From: Actinobacillus porcitonsillarum
Lineage (GTDB): Bacteria; Pseudomonadota; Gammaproteobacteria; Enterobacterales; Pasteurellaceae
DNA: 64,000 nt
Assembly (NCBI RefSeq): GCF_003101015.1
Contig: NZ_CP029206.1
Location: 124,001 to 188,000, forward strand
Reading direction: 5' to 3'
In this document: one piece after another, positions 54,822 to 64,000 of the stretch
How positions within the stretch are numbered: position 1 is the stretch's first letter
Layout of the letters: each line of letters starts with the position of its first letter
The notes under the pieces: generated by a model
The model's database searches: none
Seen by the model: the letters and a program-made list of their open reading frames with translations, nothing else
What the model was told of the DNA's origin: nothing
Translations under genes and position numbers: made by a program

Positions 54822-56207
54822 ATGTTTAAATTTTTAGAAGAAGTGAGAAAACCCACTCTCGATCTTCCGGTGGAAGAAAGAAGAAAAATGTGGTTTAAAC
54901 CATTTATGCAATCTTATTTGGTTGTATTTATTGGTTATATGGCAATGTATTTAATTCGTAAGAATTTCAACATTGCACAAAATGATATGATTGAAACCTA
55001 TGGTTTAACCAAAACAGATTTAGGTTTAATCGGTTTAGGTTTCTCTATTACCTATGGTATTGGTAAAACCGTTGTTTCTTATTATGCCGATGGTAAAAAT
55101 ACGAAACAATTCGTACCTTTCATGCTGATTCTTTCCGCTATCTGTATGCTTGGCTTTAGTGCAAGTATGGGCGGTGGTAGTGTCGCATTATTCTTAATGG
55201 TGGCTTTCTATGCATTAAGCGGTTTCTTCCAAAGTACCGGTGGTTCATCAAGTTATTCAACGATCACTAAATGGACTCCTCGTAAAAAACGTGGTACCTA
55301 CTTAGGTTTTTGGAACTTATCACACAACGTTGGTGGTGCGGCAGCAGCTGGTGTTGCATTATTTGGTGCTAACGTTTTCTTTGATGGCCACGTAATTGGG
55401 ATGTTCGTATTCCCATCAATCATTGCGTTAATCGTTGGTTTTGTAGGTTTACGCTATGGCTCAGATTCCCCTGAAGCTTATGGTTTAGGTAAAGCGGAAG
55501 AACTTTTTGGCGAAGAGGTGAGTGAAGAAGACCGCCACGCAGAAGAAGAACAATTAACCAAATGGCAAATCTTTGTTCAATATGTCTTAAGAAACAAAGT
55601 TATCTGGTTATTATGCTTTGCAAACATCTTCTTATATATCGTACGTATCGGTATTGACCAATGGTCTCCAGTATATGCTTACCAAGAATTAGGCTTCTCA
55701 AAAGATGCTGCAATTTCAGGCTTTGCACTCTTTGAAGTTGGTGCGTTAGTAGGTACATTCTTATGGGGCTACTTATCTGATTTAGCAAATGGTCGCCGTG
55801 CTTTAACCGCTTGTGTTGCGTTAATCTTAATCGTATTTACACTTGAGTTCTATCAATTTGCAACCAATGAAGTCATGTATTTAACCGCATTATTTGTGTT
55901 AGGTTTCTTAGTATTCGGCCCACAATTATTGATTGGGGTTGCAGCAGTAGGTTTCGTGCCGAAAAAAGCAATCGCAGTAGCGGATGGTGTAAAAGGAACT
56001 TTCGCTTACTTAATCGGTGATAGCTTCGCAAAACTCGGTTTAGGTATGATTGCAGATGGTACACCAATCTTTGGTCTAACCGGTTGGAGTGGTACATTTG
56101 CAGCGTTAGATACCTCTGCTATTGTCTGTATGGTATTATTAGCCTTCGTTGCGCTTGCGGAAGAGAAAAAAATCCGTAGACAAAAAAGAGCTAAATTAGC
56201 AAAATAA
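54822..56207 (+). CDS. uhpT: Hexose-6-phosphate:phosphate antiporter UhpT
   Basis: This is a 461-residue MFS transporter of the organophosphate:Pi antiporter group, with 12 helices. Family features are [18 protein letters not shown], the signature [21 protein letters not shown] in several parts, and [13 protein letters not shown]. Length matches E. coli UhpT. An upstream in-frame Met at 54762 is in the leader. The gene has its own terminator and precedes uhpABC, whereas E. coli has uhpT last. Confidence 0.88.
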   Translation: MFKFLEEVRKPTLDLPVEERRKMWFKPFMQSYLVVFIGYMAMYLIRKNFNIAQNDMIETYGLTKTDLGLIGLGFSITYGIGKTVVSYYADGKNTKQFVPFMLILSAICMLGFSASMGGGSVALFLMVAFYALSGFFQSTGGSSSYSTITKWTPRKKRGTYLGFWNLSHNVGGAAAAGVALFGANVFFDGHVIGMFVFPSIIALIVGFVGLRYGSDSPEAYGLGKAEELFGEEVSEEDRHAEEEQLTKWQIFVQYVLRNKVIWLLCFANIFLYIVRIGIDQWSPVYAYQELGFSKDAAISGFALFEVGALVGTFLWGYLSDLANGRRALTACVALILIVFTLEFYQFATNEVMYLTALFVLGFLVFGPQLLIGVAAVGFVPKKAIAVADGVKGTFAYLIGDSFAKLGLGMIADGTPIFGLTGWSGTFAALDTSAIVCMVLLAFVALAEEKKIRRQKRAKLAK

Positions 56208-56217
56208 TAAGTCAATC

Positions 56218-56248
56218 AATGCGGTGATTTTTCTCACCGCATTATTTT
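56218..56248 (+). terminator. Terminator of uhpT
   Basis: A perfect 10-bp stem AATGCGGTGA/TCACCGCATT is followed by a T-rich run. Confidence 0.9.
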
Positions 56249-56286
56249 TTATATTGTAAAATATCGGCGTTTATAAGGGGGAATTT

Positions 56287-56892
56287 ATGATAAATGTTGT
56301 ACTAATTGATGATCATATGATTGTTCGAGCTGGGTTCTCGCAATTACTTTCCCTTGAAGAGGATATTCAAGTTATTGGCGAATTTGGTTCAGCAAAAGAA
56401 ACTCGTCAAAATCTTCCTCGTCTTAAACCCGATATTTGTATTCTTGATATTTCAATGCCTGATGAGAATGGGCTTTCCTTATTACAAGATATTCCGTCTG
56501 GTATTCGATGCATTATGTTAAGCGTAAATGACTCAGATCTTATCGTCAAAAAAGCATTAGAATTAGGCGCTAAAGGCTATTTAAGTAAACGTTGTAGTGC
56601 GGAAGAATTGATACAAGCAGTAAGAACCGTTTATGCAGGAGGTGTTTATTTAATGCCTGAATTAACCACAAAATTAGTCTCTTCTCGACATAATAGCCCT
56701 ATTGAACAACTCACCAAACGAGAAAGAGAAATCTGTGAACTCCTTATTCAAGGATTTGATGCAAAAGAAATTGCGGATAAACTCAATTTAAGTTTTAAAA
56801 CCGTACATGTTCACCGAGCAAATGCGATGAGTAAGTTAAATGTTAAAAATAATGTTGAGCTTGCAAATTTACTTAACCCACAAATAGCATAA
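56287..56892 (+). CDS. uhpA: UhpA response regulator
   Basis: This is a 201-residue NarL/FixJ-type regulator. The receiver domain has acidic pocket Asp8/Asp9 and phospho-acceptor Asp54 (CILDISMPDENG), plus Lys in GAKGYLSKR. The C-terminal LuxR HTH is TKREREICELLIQGFDAKEIA, then LNLSFKTVHVHRANAMSKL. It should activate uhpT when phosphorylated by UhpB. A ribosome site GGGGGAA precedes the ATG. Confidence 0.92.
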   Translation: MINVVLIDDHMIVRAGFSQLLSLEEDIQVIGEFGSAKETRQNLPRLKPDICILDISMPDENGLSLLQDIPSGIRCIMLSVNDSDLIVKKALELGAKGYLSKRCSAEELIQAVRTVYAGGVYLMPELTTKLVSSRHNSPIEQLTKREREICELLIQGFDAKEIADKLNLSFKTVHVHRANAMSKLNVKNNVELANLLNPQIA

Positions 56893-56895
56893 CAC

Positions 56896-58401
56896 ATGAA
56901 ATCTGTCTTTACTGTTGCTTACACATGGTTTTTAATCCTTTGTTCCTATCTTTGTTTATGGGTTATTTCTGATTATTTGCTTTCAGATGCCACGCTTGCA
57001 TTTCTATTTCTTCCTTTTGCATTAAGATGTGGTATCAATTTACATATCCCTAAAAAATATTGGTTCATCGCCTATGCAGCAGAATACACTATTTTATTAT
57101 TACTCATTCTTTCATTTCCTGAACTCAATGCGTTTTCTTTATTTCTAATCAGTCTGCTTAGTTTCCCCATTACGTCTTTTTTTTATACGTATTACGTGGG
57201 ATCGCAGTGGCAAAAGTTACTGGTTCAATTGAGTTTTATTATTGTATTAAGTCTTATCAGCAGTTTGGTTATTAGCCATTCGGCATTTTATTTTACTTTT
57301 CTGGTAAGCTTTACCGGTGGAATATTAATTATTCCGACTTGCTATTTATTGCATGATTTTTTATTCAATACCAAATGGCTACCTCTTACCGCTACCCTCG
57401 TAAAAAAGCCCATTACATTAAGAACTAAACATATCTTGATGTATATAGTACTTTTTACTTTAAACATTTATATTCAAACAACATTACCTAATGAATTTTA
57501 TCGATTTGCCTTATTCTGTTTAGCCATTCCGATTATTTTGTTAGCTTTCCAATATGGATGGCAAGGTGCTTTTTTAGGCACCTTACTCAATAGTATCGCT
57601 TTAATTACGGCGATGCATAGCTTCTCAAATCTGGAAATCGCAGATCTTTTTTTATCTATTTCTGTTCAATCCATTACAGGCATTTTTTTAGGATTGGGTA
57701 TTCAATATCAGCGAAATTTAAATCAAAGCTTGTCTATTGAGCTAGAAAGAAATAAAAATCTGACGAGACAATTAATTAATTCTGAAGAGGCTATTCGTAA
57801 AGAAATCTCTAGAGAACTGCATGATGAAATCGGACAAAATATTACAGCGATCCGGACACAAGCAAGTATATTAAAACGAGTAAGCAGTAATGCAAATCAA
57901 GAAAATATTGCCACCACGATTGAGCATCTTTCTCTGAATGTTTACGACACAACAAAAGGGTTATTAAATCGTATTCGCCCTAAATTATTAGATGATTTAG
58001 AATTACAAGAAGCCCTCGAAAATCTTTTTATTGAGCTAGATTTTGAACATCAAGGCATTGATATTTCACTTCATTGGGAAAATCCGCAACAATTAAAATT
58101 AGAACATGTATTAGAAATTACGATTTATCGTTTATGCCAAGAGAGTTTAAATAATATTATTAAATATTCACATGCGACAGAGGCCAGTATTTCTATTCAA
58201 ATTTTCGAACAAATTAACATTATTATTCAAGATAACGGGATTGGTTTTGACCTTCAAAAAGAAGCACAAGGTTTTGGTATTAGAGGCATGAAAGAGAGGG
58301 TCAAAATTTTGTGTGGCGAATTTAAGCTTATTTCCAAACAAATTGAGCATGATGAATATGATCATGGCACAAAAATCATCATAAACTTACCTCGGTTTTA
58401 G
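56896..58401 (+). CDS. uhpB: UhpB sensor histidine kinase
   Basis: This is a 501-residue protein. The N-terminal half has about eight membrane helices (MASE1-like). A HisKA_3 dimerisation segment has the phospho-His at residue 309 (ISRELHDEIGQNITAIR), and the ATPase domain has VLEITIYRLCQESLNNIIKYS and DNGIGFD...GFGIRGMKERV. It starts 3 bp after uhpA. Known UhpB is signalled by UhpC, encoded next. Confidence 0.9.
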   Translation: MKSVFTVAYTWFLILCSYLCLWVISDYLLSDATLAFLFLPFALRCGINLHIPKKYWFIAYAAEYTILLLLILSFPELNAFSLFLISLLSFPITSFFYTYYVGSQWQKLLVQLSFIIVLSLISSLVISHSAFYFTFLVSFTGGILIIPTCYLLHDFLFNTKWLPLTATLVKKPITLRTKHILMYIVLFTLNIYIQTTLPNEFYRFALFCLAIPIILLAFQYGWQGAFLGTLLNSIALITAMHSFSNLEIADLFLSISVQSITGIFLGLGIQYQRNLNQSLSIELERNKNLTRQLINSEEAIRKEISRELHDEIGQNITAIRTQASILKRVSSNANQENIATTIEHLSLNVYDTTKGLLNRIRPKLLDDLELQEALENLFIELDFEHQGIDISLHWENPQQLKLEHVLEITIYRLCQESLNNIIKYSHATEASISIQIFEQINIIIQDNGIGFDLQKEAQGFGIRGMKERVKILCGEFKLISKQIEHDEYDHGTKIIINLPRF

Positions 58402-58406
58402 TAAAA

Positions 58407-59681
58407 ATGCAGATTGAAAAAGAGAAAGATCACATTTATCGTTACTGGCGTGTCCATATCATGATTGGAATGTATGTTGGATATGCCGGTTTTTACCTTA
58501 CCCGAAAAAGCTTTAACTATGTCGTGCCAACTCTCATTACAGATTTAGGTATTGATAAAAATGATATTGGGATGATGGCGACCTTGTTTTACATTACTTA
58601 CGGCATTTCTAAATTTGTGTCGGGGATGTATTCAGATAAAGCTAATCCCCGTCATTTTATGGCGTGGGGGCTCTTGATTACAGGTGTTACCAACATTCTT
58701 TTTGGGCTATCCAGCTCTGTATTGATGTTTACCACTCTTTGGGTTATCAATGCTTGGTTTCAGGGTTGGGGCTGGCCTGCTTGTTCCAAATTGCTAACAA
58801 CATGGTATTCTCGTAATGAAAGAGGATTGTGGTGGTCTATTTGGAATACTGCACATAACGTAGGTGGTGCGATGATTCCTCTTATTGTCGGATACTTAAC
58901 ACTCCATTACAGTTGGCGCTACGGCTTTACCCTGGCAGGTATTACCGCAATTATCATTAGCCTATTTCTTTTCTCACGTTTAAAACATACACCAGAAAGC
59001 CTTGGATTACCAAGCATTGGACAATGGAGAAATGATAAGTTAGAGCAAGCACAAGAGAAAGAGGGAGCTAATCTCAATTGGCGTGAGATTCTCCACCATT
59101 ATGTTTTCTTTAATAAGTATATTTGGTTATTAGCGCTGAGCTATACGCTTGTATATATTGTACGAACGGCAATTAATGACTGGGGAAATATCTATTTAAC
59201 CGAAAAATACCATTACGATCTCGTCTCTGCCAATAGCTCTCTCTCTTTATTTGAAATTGGTGGGATTTTTGGATCGCTTGTTGCAGGCTGGGGATCAGAT
59301 AAATTATTCTCAAGCAACCGAGGTCCAATGGCATTACTCTTCGCAATAGGCATTTTCTTCTCTATTCTTGCCCTATGGTTAATGCCTAAAGAAAACTTTA
59401 TTTTACAAGCGAGTGTCTTTTTTGCGACCGGCTTTTTTGTTTTTGGTCCGCAAATGCTGATTGGTATGGCAGCTGCAGAGTGTGCTCATAAAAAAGCCCC
59501 GGGATCAGCCACAGGCTTTATTGGTCTTTTTTCTTATTTAGGCGCCGCTATTGCAGGTTATCCATTAGCGCTGATTATGGAATCTTATCATTGGAATGGC
59601 TTTTTCGTTGTGATAGTTTGCGCTGCATCCGGCATCGCTTTATTATTGCTTCCGTTTTTGAAAGCGCAAAATGAAGCCTAA
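58407..59681 (+). CDS. uhpC: UhpC, glucose-6-phosphate sensor of the Uhp system
   Basis: This is a 424-residue MFS protein homologous to UhpT: GFYLTRKSFNYVVPTLITDLG, KLLTTWYSRNERGLWWSIWNTAHNVGGAMIP in parts, and GWGSDKLFSSNRGPMALL. In known systems UhpC binds external glucose-6-phosphate and signals to UhpB. The gene directly follows uhpB (5 bp), supporting the sensor role over a second transporter, though transport cannot be excluded. Confidence 0.85.
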   Translation: MQIEKEKDHIYRYWRVHIMIGMYVGYAGFYLTRKSFNYVVPTLITDLGIDKNDIGMMATLFYITYGISKFVSGMYSDKANPRHFMAWGLLITGVTNILFGLSSSVLMFTTLWVINAWFQGWGWPACSKLLTTWYSRNERGLWWSIWNTAHNVGGAMIPLIVGYLTLHYSWRYGFTLAGITAIIISLFLFSRLKHTPESLGLPSIGQWRNDKLEQAQEKEGANLNWREILHHYVFFNKYIWLLALSYTLVYIVRTAINDWGNIYLTEKYHYDLVSANSSLSLFEIGGIFGSLVAGWGSDKLFSSNRGPMALLFAIGIFFSILALWLMPKENFILQASVFFATGFFVFGPQMLIGMAAAECAHKKAPGSATGFIGLFSYLGAAIAGYPLALIMESYHWNGFFVVIVCAASGIALLLLPFLKAQNEA

Positions 59682-59725
59682 TTTCCTCTTTTCACTTTAT
59701 AATTTATCTTAAAAAGGATACAAAA

Positions 59726-60931
59726 ATGACGCATATTTATAAATTAACGGGTACACCTCAACATTATGTTTGGGGAGGAAAGGATTATATTCCTGAGTTA
59801 CTTGGCGTAGAGAAAACACAACCCTACTATGCTGAATGGTGGTTAGGTGCTCACACCTCTAGCCCTTCAAACCTTGAAATTGATGGAAAAAACCGTCCTT
59901 TAACCGATTTTATTGCTGAAAATCCTCAAGTATTAGGGCAATCTAGCCTTGAGCATTTTGGTGAGGAATTGCCCTATCTATTGAAAATTCTAGATGTGGC
60001 AAAACCGCTCTCAATTCAATTGCACCCAACCAAACAACAAGCAGAAGAGGGATTTGCAAAAGAAAATGCAGCCGGCATAGATTTAAAAGATCCGACAAGA
60101 ACATACAAAGACCGAAACCATAAACCAGAAATGATGATTGCTTTATCTGATTTCTGGTTGTTACATGGGTTTAGACCCAAAGCAGAAATGTTGGCTGTTT
60201 TATCCGAACGCCCATCTTTAGCTGATTTAGCAAAAAAATTAGAAAACCAAGATATTGCTACTTTCTATGCCGAAATCATGCAAGCCGATCAACTTCAATT
60301 AAGTACATGGCTTAATCCAATTATCGAAAGCAATAAAGCACTTTACCAACAACAAAAGTTAAGCATGGAAAATCCTGACTACTGGGTACTTTATACCCTA
60401 GAAGCGATGGAAATTTCTCCCGAAAAATTAGATGCCGGACTTATCTGCTTCTATTTATTTAACATTGTTCATGTGAAAAAAGGGGAAGGTATTTTCCAAG
60501 ATGCAGGCATTCCACACGCCTATTTACGAGGTCAAAATATCGAATTAATGGCATGTTCAGATAACGTTATTCGTGGCGGACTTACCCCAAAACATATTGA
60601 TATCCCTGAACTGCTCAGAGTGGTTGATTGCAGAGAAGTTATACCACAACTCATTGATATTGCCGATGAAAATCAAGCAATCTTTACCTATGCAACTCCT
60701 GCAAAAGATTTTGCCTTGAGTCAAATTCGCTATCAGCCTAATAATAAGTTTAAGCTTAATTCCTCAACGGCGGAAATCCTTTTTGTCATGCAAGGGGAAT
60801 TAAAAATTACCGCTGAAAATACCGAATTAACGCTTAAACAAGGTGAATCTGCCTTTATTGGCGCCAATAGTACTTACCAGCTTGAAGGATGCACTGAAGG
60901 GTACGCCGTTAGTGCACATTTGCCTAAATAA
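59726..60931 (+). CDS. manA: Mannose-6-phosphate isomerase, class I
   Basis: This is a 401-residue type I phosphomannose isomerase. Zinc and active-site motifs are LSIQLHPTKQQAEEGF, YKDRNHKPEMMIALSDFWLLHGF, FQDAGIPHAYLRGQNIELMACSDNVIRGGLTPKH in parts, and a C-terminal cupin. It converts mannose-6-P to fructose-6-P. Being 44 bp after uhpC, it probably supplies the route from imported mannose-6-P to glycolysis. Confidence 0.94.
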   Translation: MTHIYKLTGTPQHYVWGGKDYIPELLGVEKTQPYYAEWWLGAHTSSPSNLEIDGKNRPLTDFIAENPQVLGQSSLEHFGEELPYLLKILDVAKPLSIQLHPTKQQAEEGFAKENAAGIDLKDPTRTYKDRNHKPEMMIALSDFWLLHGFRPKAEMLAVLSERPSLADLAKKLENQDIATFYAEIMQADQLQLSTWLNPIIESNKALYQQQKLSMENPDYWVLYTLEAMEISPEKLDAGLICFYLFNIVHVKKGEGIFQDAGIPHAYLRGQNIELMACSDNVIRGGLTPKHIDIPELLRVVDCREVIPQLIDIADENQAIFTYATPAKDFALSQIRYQPNNKFKLNSSTAEILFVMQGELKITAENTELTLKQGESAFIGANSTYQLEGCTEGYAVSAHLPK

Positions 60932-60944
60932 TATTACCGCCATG

Positions 60945-60980
60945 AAAAAAGGTCTAGATAATTTCTAGACCTTTACTTTA
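60945..60980. terminator. Terminator between convergent manA and ftsN
   Basis: An 11-bp stem AAAGGTCTAGA/TCTAGACCTTT has A/T runs on both sides. Confidence 0.9.
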
Positions 60981-60992
60981 TTTACTACTAAG

Positions 60993-61979
60993 TTACATTG
61001 AAACAATCACACATTCCGCAACGCTGCGCGCGTTAGATTGTGCCGTTGAGGCGGCTGCTCGATCTCCTACTGGTCCAACAAAAACTCTGTTCCATTCTGC
61101 ATTTGTTGCAATTCTCGCATTAAAACCAGCCATTGCTAAACGAGCTTGCATATTTTCTGCTTGGGCTTTATTTTTAAACGCTCCACACTGTAAACCGAAT
61201 CGTCCAGATTGGTTTGCTGCCTTTTCATTAGGTTTAGCTGCTGAAGCAACAATTTTAGGCTGCTCTTTCTTAACTGTTTCTGTTTTTACTTGAGTTTGTT
61301 GTGAAGCTTGCTCTACTTTAGATTGCTCGGTTTTAGCCTTATCTAATTTTGCTTTTTCTGTTTTTGCTTGTTCTACTTCAGCCGGTGTAGCAGTTGTCAC
61401 CACTACCTTATTTTGTTCTGCTTTTTTCTGGGCAAGTTCTTGTTGTTTTTTCAGATCTGCTTGCTTGCGTTTTTCTTCTAACTTACGCTTCTCTTCAGCC
61501 AATTTCTGCTCTTGTGCCTTTTGAACAGCAAGTTCGGCATCAGAAGGCTGAACAACTGTTTTTTCTGTTGATACTGCGGTTTCTGTTTGTATTTGAGCTT
61601 TTTCAACTGAAGCTTGTTCTACCGCTAAACGAGCAAGTTCTTCTTGCTTACGCTTTTCTTCTAGCTGTTTTAACTGTTCCGGAGAAAGTTGTGCTAATTT
61701 TTCTTGTGTTTTCTTCGTTGGATTTGTTACCACTTCACGCGTTTCCAAATCACGAATATAGCTATATACTTCTTCAGGGCGGCTTGGAAGATTGGTTCCA
61801 TTTGCCACGGGTTTAGTTGCCTCAACAGGAACAGGAATAGTTGGTGCAGGTGCATTTTCTTTTAACAACCACAAGCCTGCCCCCATTGCCAAAAGTAACA
61901 CGACCACGATGGATAAAATTGTCGATTTGCTCACACCACTTTTTTTCTTTGAGCGAGCCATATAATCACGTCTAGGCAC
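60993..61979 (-). CDS. ftsN: Cell division protein FtsN (SPOR domain)
   Basis: This is a 328-residue bitopic inner-membrane protein. The cytoplasmic head MPRRDYMARSKKK is typical of FtsN, the membrane helix is about 20-40 (ILSIVVVLLLAMGAGLWLL), and a long Lys/Glu/Gln coiled coil covers about 85-250. The C-terminal SPOR domain (about 255-328, GRFGLQCGAFKNKAQAENMQ, RVFVGPVGDRA) binds denuded septal peptidoglycan. It activates septal wall synthesis. Confidence 0.9.
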   Translation of the reverse strand: MPRRDYMARSKKKSGVSKSTILSIVVVLLLAMGAGLWLLKENAPAPTIPVPVEATKPVANGTNLPSRPEEVYSYIRDLETREVVTNPTKKTQEKLAQLSPEQLKQLEEKRKQEELARLAVEQASVEKAQIQTETAVSTEKTVVQPSDAELAVQKAQEQKLAEEKRKLEEKRKQADLKKQQELAQKKAEQNKVVVTTATPAEVEQAKTEKAKLDKAKTEQSKVEQASQQTQVKTETVKKEQPKIVASAAKPNEKAANQSGRFGLQCGAFKNKAQAENMQARLAMAGFNARIATNAEWNRVFVGPVGDRAAASTAQSNARSVAECVIVSM

Positions 61980-62031
61980 TTTATTTTTACCTTATAAATT
62001 AAAGATGGGAAATTGGTAAATTTTACTGAAA

Positions 62032-62069
62032 AAATAACCGCTTGCCTATCATCTCACAAGCGGTTATTT
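62032..62069 (-). terminator. Terminator of rsmJ made of paired uptake sequences
   Basis: A perfect 13-bp stem AAATAACCGCTTG/CAAGCGGTTATTT uses inverted uptake-sequence cores. It lies between rsmJ and ftsN. Confidence 0.88.
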
Positions 62070-62105
62070 AAAATTTTTTGTAAATCTTTGTTAAATTTAT
62101 CGATT

Positions 62106-62855
62106 TTACCGATGTGATAAATACACATCAAACCGATGATTCTTCGTTTCTTGGCTAAAATCAGGCTTCTGCTCTGCTAAAAACGGGGCATAATCGGGGC
62201 GCTTAACCACCACCCGTTTACGAGCTAACTGTTTTGCCGGCAAAAAGAAATCATCGGAATCCAAATCCGCCCCAACTAGATGCTGAAATACTCTCATCTC
62301 TTTTTTAACTAAGGCACTTTTCTGTTTATGAGGATACATCGGGTCAAGATAAACCACATCAGCAAAATCACGATTGGGATCCAGCTCTGCTATAGAGTGT
62401 ACTGGTAACAAAATCATTCGCTCCCGCATAAAGTCGCCAATTTCTGCGTCTTGATAAGCTCGATTTAAACCATCTTCCAACAACGCACTCACAACAGGGT
62501 TTCGCTCAACCAATTTGACTTGGCACCCCACCGCAGCCAACACAAAGGCATCTCGCCCGAGCCCTGCGGTAGCGTCAATCACAGTCGGTAAATAATCGCC
62601 TTTAATCCCAACCGCTTTTGCTACCGCTTCGCCACGCCCTCCGCCAAATTTACGGCGATGAGCCATTGTGCCATCCACAAAATTCACCGCAATCGCTCCG
62701 AGTTTTGGCTCATCTAGTTTACGAAGTTCCAAACGTTCATTGGTTTGTGCTAACGCTAAAATTGCATCAGGATTATGTTGAAGTTGCCATTTTTCACAGG
62801 TTTGTTGAAACTGCTCGGCAAAATCGCTTTCGTTAATTAATTGGATTTTTGTCAT
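62106..62855 (-). CDS. rsmJ: 16S rRNA m2G1516 methyltransferase RsmJ
   Basis: This is a 249-residue SAM-dependent methyltransferase. SAM motif [36 protein letters not shown], catalytic-type [19 protein letters not shown] and KRVVVKRPD match RsmJ (YhiQ). Start [12 protein letters not shown] at 62855 is favoured; a longer frame to 62891 reads into the adjacent inverted-repeat element. Confidence 0.93.
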   Translation of the reverse strand: MTKIQLINESDFAEQFQQTCEKWQLQHNPDAILALAQTNERLELRKLDEPKLGAIAVNFVDGTMAHRRKFGGGRGEAVAKAVGIKGDYLPTVIDATAGLGRDAFVLAAVGCQVKLVERNPVVSALLEDGLNRAYQDAEIGDFMRERMILLPVHSIAELDPNRDFADVVYLDPMYPHKQKSALVKKEMRVFQHLVGADLDSDDFFLPAKQLARKRVVVKRPDYAPFLAEQKPDFSQETKNHRFDVYLSHR

Positions 62856-62865
62856 TTTTTCTTTA

Positions 62866-62941
62866 TGTAGGGACACACTGCGTGTGTCCAAAAATTACCA
62901 TACCGCTATAAATGTGCGGACACACGCAGTGTGTCCCTACA
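62866..62941. repeat. MITE-like element with 24-bp perfect inverted arms
   Basis: Left arm 62866-62889 and right arm 62918-62941 are exact reverse complements. Each arm itself holds a near-palindrome, GGACACAC...GTGTGTCC. The 28-bp middle is non-coding. The right arm provides the stop codon of the next gene. Confidence 0.85.
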
Positions 62942-63623
62942 AAATATAATCTTTAAATACATCATCAATGTGCAGGCTCAGGCTACATTTCCCAGCCACA
63001 TCTTCACTTTCCCACGCCGTTTGCAAAATTTCAGGCGAAAGTGACCGCTCGTACTGTTCAGCAATCGGGAAATAGCTGATATGCCAAGGCTCTAAGCCAA
63101 TTTGTTTACCGTGATCTTCCATAAACGGAAAATAGAAACCAAACTGCTCAGCATTGACTAACAGCCAATTTGTCAAACGTTGGAAATAACCGCCTGTTTG
63201 ATATTCCCACGGCTCTAACATCAGCTTTTGTCCTTCGGGCAGTAAATCAGGATCGAAAATATCAATATCCGTTCCCCAATGATGACGGCTCGCCCCTGGC
63301 ACAGCCGACCAACGCAAAATCGCTTGGCATTTTTGCCAATCGTCTAAGCAAGTCAAATCTAACGTACAGCCATTATCATCGTGGACTTTACGCTCGCCGT
63401 TAAACTTCGCATTCCAAATCATTTTTTGGCGTTCAAAATCACGATAAGTACTTGCTGGTTGCAAGTTAAAGCCCGCCTGTTTTGCCGCTTGTTGTAGTTG
63501 CAAAAAAGCGTTTACTACTTCTGCTTGCAATGCGTGTTTATCCGATAAGACATTCGGCAATGGCACTAAATGCTCACGGCTTTTACCCGTGAGGATTTCA
63601 GGTAAATTTGTAAAATTTGGCAT
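62937..63623 (-). CDS. M15-family (VanY/DacY-like) D-alanyl-D-alanine carboxypeptidase
   Basis: This is a 228-residue protein. Zinc-peptidase motifs are SRHHWGTDIDIF (SxHxxGxD) and EPWHISYF (the WxH end motif), with STYRDFERQKMIWNAKF before them. It has no signal peptide that I can see, so it may act on cytoplasmic or recycled peptides. The TAG stop (62937-62939) lies within the MITE-like right arm, so the last residues (KDYIL) may have been set by that insertion. Confidence 0.83.
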   Translation of the reverse strand: MPNFTNLPEILTGKSREHLVPLPNVLSDKHALQAEVVNAFLQLQQAAKQAGFNLQPASTYRDFERQKMIWNAKFNGERKVHDDNGCTLDLTCLDDWQKCQAILRWSAVPGASRHHWGTDIDIFDPDLLPEGQKLMLEPWEYQTGGYFQRLTNWLLVNAEQFGFYFPFMEDHGKQIGLEPWHISYFPIAEQYERSLSPEILQTAWESEDVAGKCSLSLHIDDVFKDYIL

Positions 63624-63666
63624 AAATCAGACCGCTTGTAATAAGAGATGAGCCATTATAGCAAAA

Positions 63667-63695
63667 AGAAAGCTCGGCAAATACCGAGCTTCTTG
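63667..63695. terminator. Hairpin between the peroxidase and peptidase genes
   Basis: The stem AAGCTCGG/CCGAGCTT (63670-63677 with 63684-63691) lies between two leftward genes. It terminates the upstream peroxidase gene. Confidence 0.75.
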
Positions 63696-63718
63696 ATAAT
63701 GTATGAAGAGAATAGAAA

Positions 63719-64000
63719 TTACTCTTGACGAGTTAATACTTTACCCTGATATTCACCAGTCAAGGCATCTAGGAAGAAGGTAATATCATTCAACTCTTGA
63801 TCGGTTAAGATTTTACCACTTTGATAGTGAGCCATTACTCGAACAGCTTCTTTTAAGCCCTTAACGCTACCATCGTGCATATAAGGGGCGGTTAAAGCCA
63901 CATTACGCAAGGTTGGTACTTTGAAGCGATGCATATCGGCAGGATCTTTAGTTTGTGAGAAACGACCATGGTCATCAGCGGTAATCGGTGTGCCACGCGC
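63719..64000 (-). CDS. ccp: Di-haem cytochrome c peroxidase, C-terminal end (5' end outside window)
   Basis: Ninety-three codons run in from the right edge without a start. They encode FKVPTLRNVALTAPYMHDGS, the conserved block of bacterial cytochrome c peroxidases with the haem-ligand Met in YMHDGS, and end with TFFLDALTGEYQGKVL. The enzyme reduces hydrogen peroxide in the periplasm. The two CxxCH sites would lie outside the window. Confidence 0.85.
   Translation of the reverse strand, partial: ARGTPITADDHGRFSQTKDPADMHRFKVPTLRNVALTAPYMHDGSVKGLKEAVRVMAHYQSGKILTDQELNDITFFLDALTGEYQGKVLTRQE

Overview
The window is a Pasteurellaceae chromosome segment. It has an AT-rich genome and the Apl-type DNA uptake core ACAAGCGGT, often paired head-to-head as terminators. 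It encodes a tmRNA with the tag ANDEQYALAA and a 1070-bp ISApl1-like IS30 element. Actinobacillus, Mannheimia, Bibersteinia or Glaesserella are the plausible genera; I cannot choose between them from the sequence alone.

Layout. 1-1163 is the start of uvrD. Next come an OmpA-like lipoprotein, a methionine-rich secreted repeat protein, an ECF sigma factor and a tiny zinc-binding anti-sigma gene (1469-3837). 3838-8290 is a decayed mobile zone: an ISApl1-like copy with a GC target duplication, a dead integrase fragment, several short repeat arrays, an AlpA-like regulator and a probable HUH replication initiator in very AT-rich DNA. 8291-34328 is a contact-dependent inhibition (CDI) locus read leftward: cdiB, a 12.4-kb cdiA ending in a WHH-type HNH nuclease, a SUKH immunity gene, and an orphan second toxin/membrane-immunity module. 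Both immunity genes are followed by the same 86-bp uptake-sequence hairpin.

cdiB is split by a complete 9147-bp Tn10 (25066-34212) flanked by a perfect 9-bp duplication. Tn10 carries tet(B), tetR, tetC, tetD, an ArsR/ACT/monooxygenase cluster, gltS and a truncated LysR gene. Joining the two cdiB pieces across one copy of the duplication restores a 584-codon frame. The strain therefore probably gained tetracycline resistance at the cost of its CDI exporter. A phage-type integrase and one unknown gene lie between cdiB and ssrA (tmRNA), which suggests that the CDI locus arrived on an island integrated at the 3' end of ssrA.

36894-64000 is mostly core genome: ssrA, rpoH, ptsH-ptsI-crr, thiPQ (no thiB), a sucrose-type PTS permease with CRP and LacI-type sites, letA, comM behind a CRP-S competence site, a higBA-type toxin-antitoxin pair, menD-menH, trpS, a fused mobA-mobB, yihD-dsbA, a hexose-phosphate uptake set (uhpT-uhpA-uhpB-uhpC) with manA, ftsN, rsmJ, an M15 peptidase, and the end of a di-haem cytochrome c peroxidase gene.

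The most interesting parts are the CDI locus with its modular orphan toxin and recombination handles, its disruption by Tn10, the Met-rich repeat protein beside an ECF sigma/anti-sigma pair, and the AlpA-Rep satellite-like relic.
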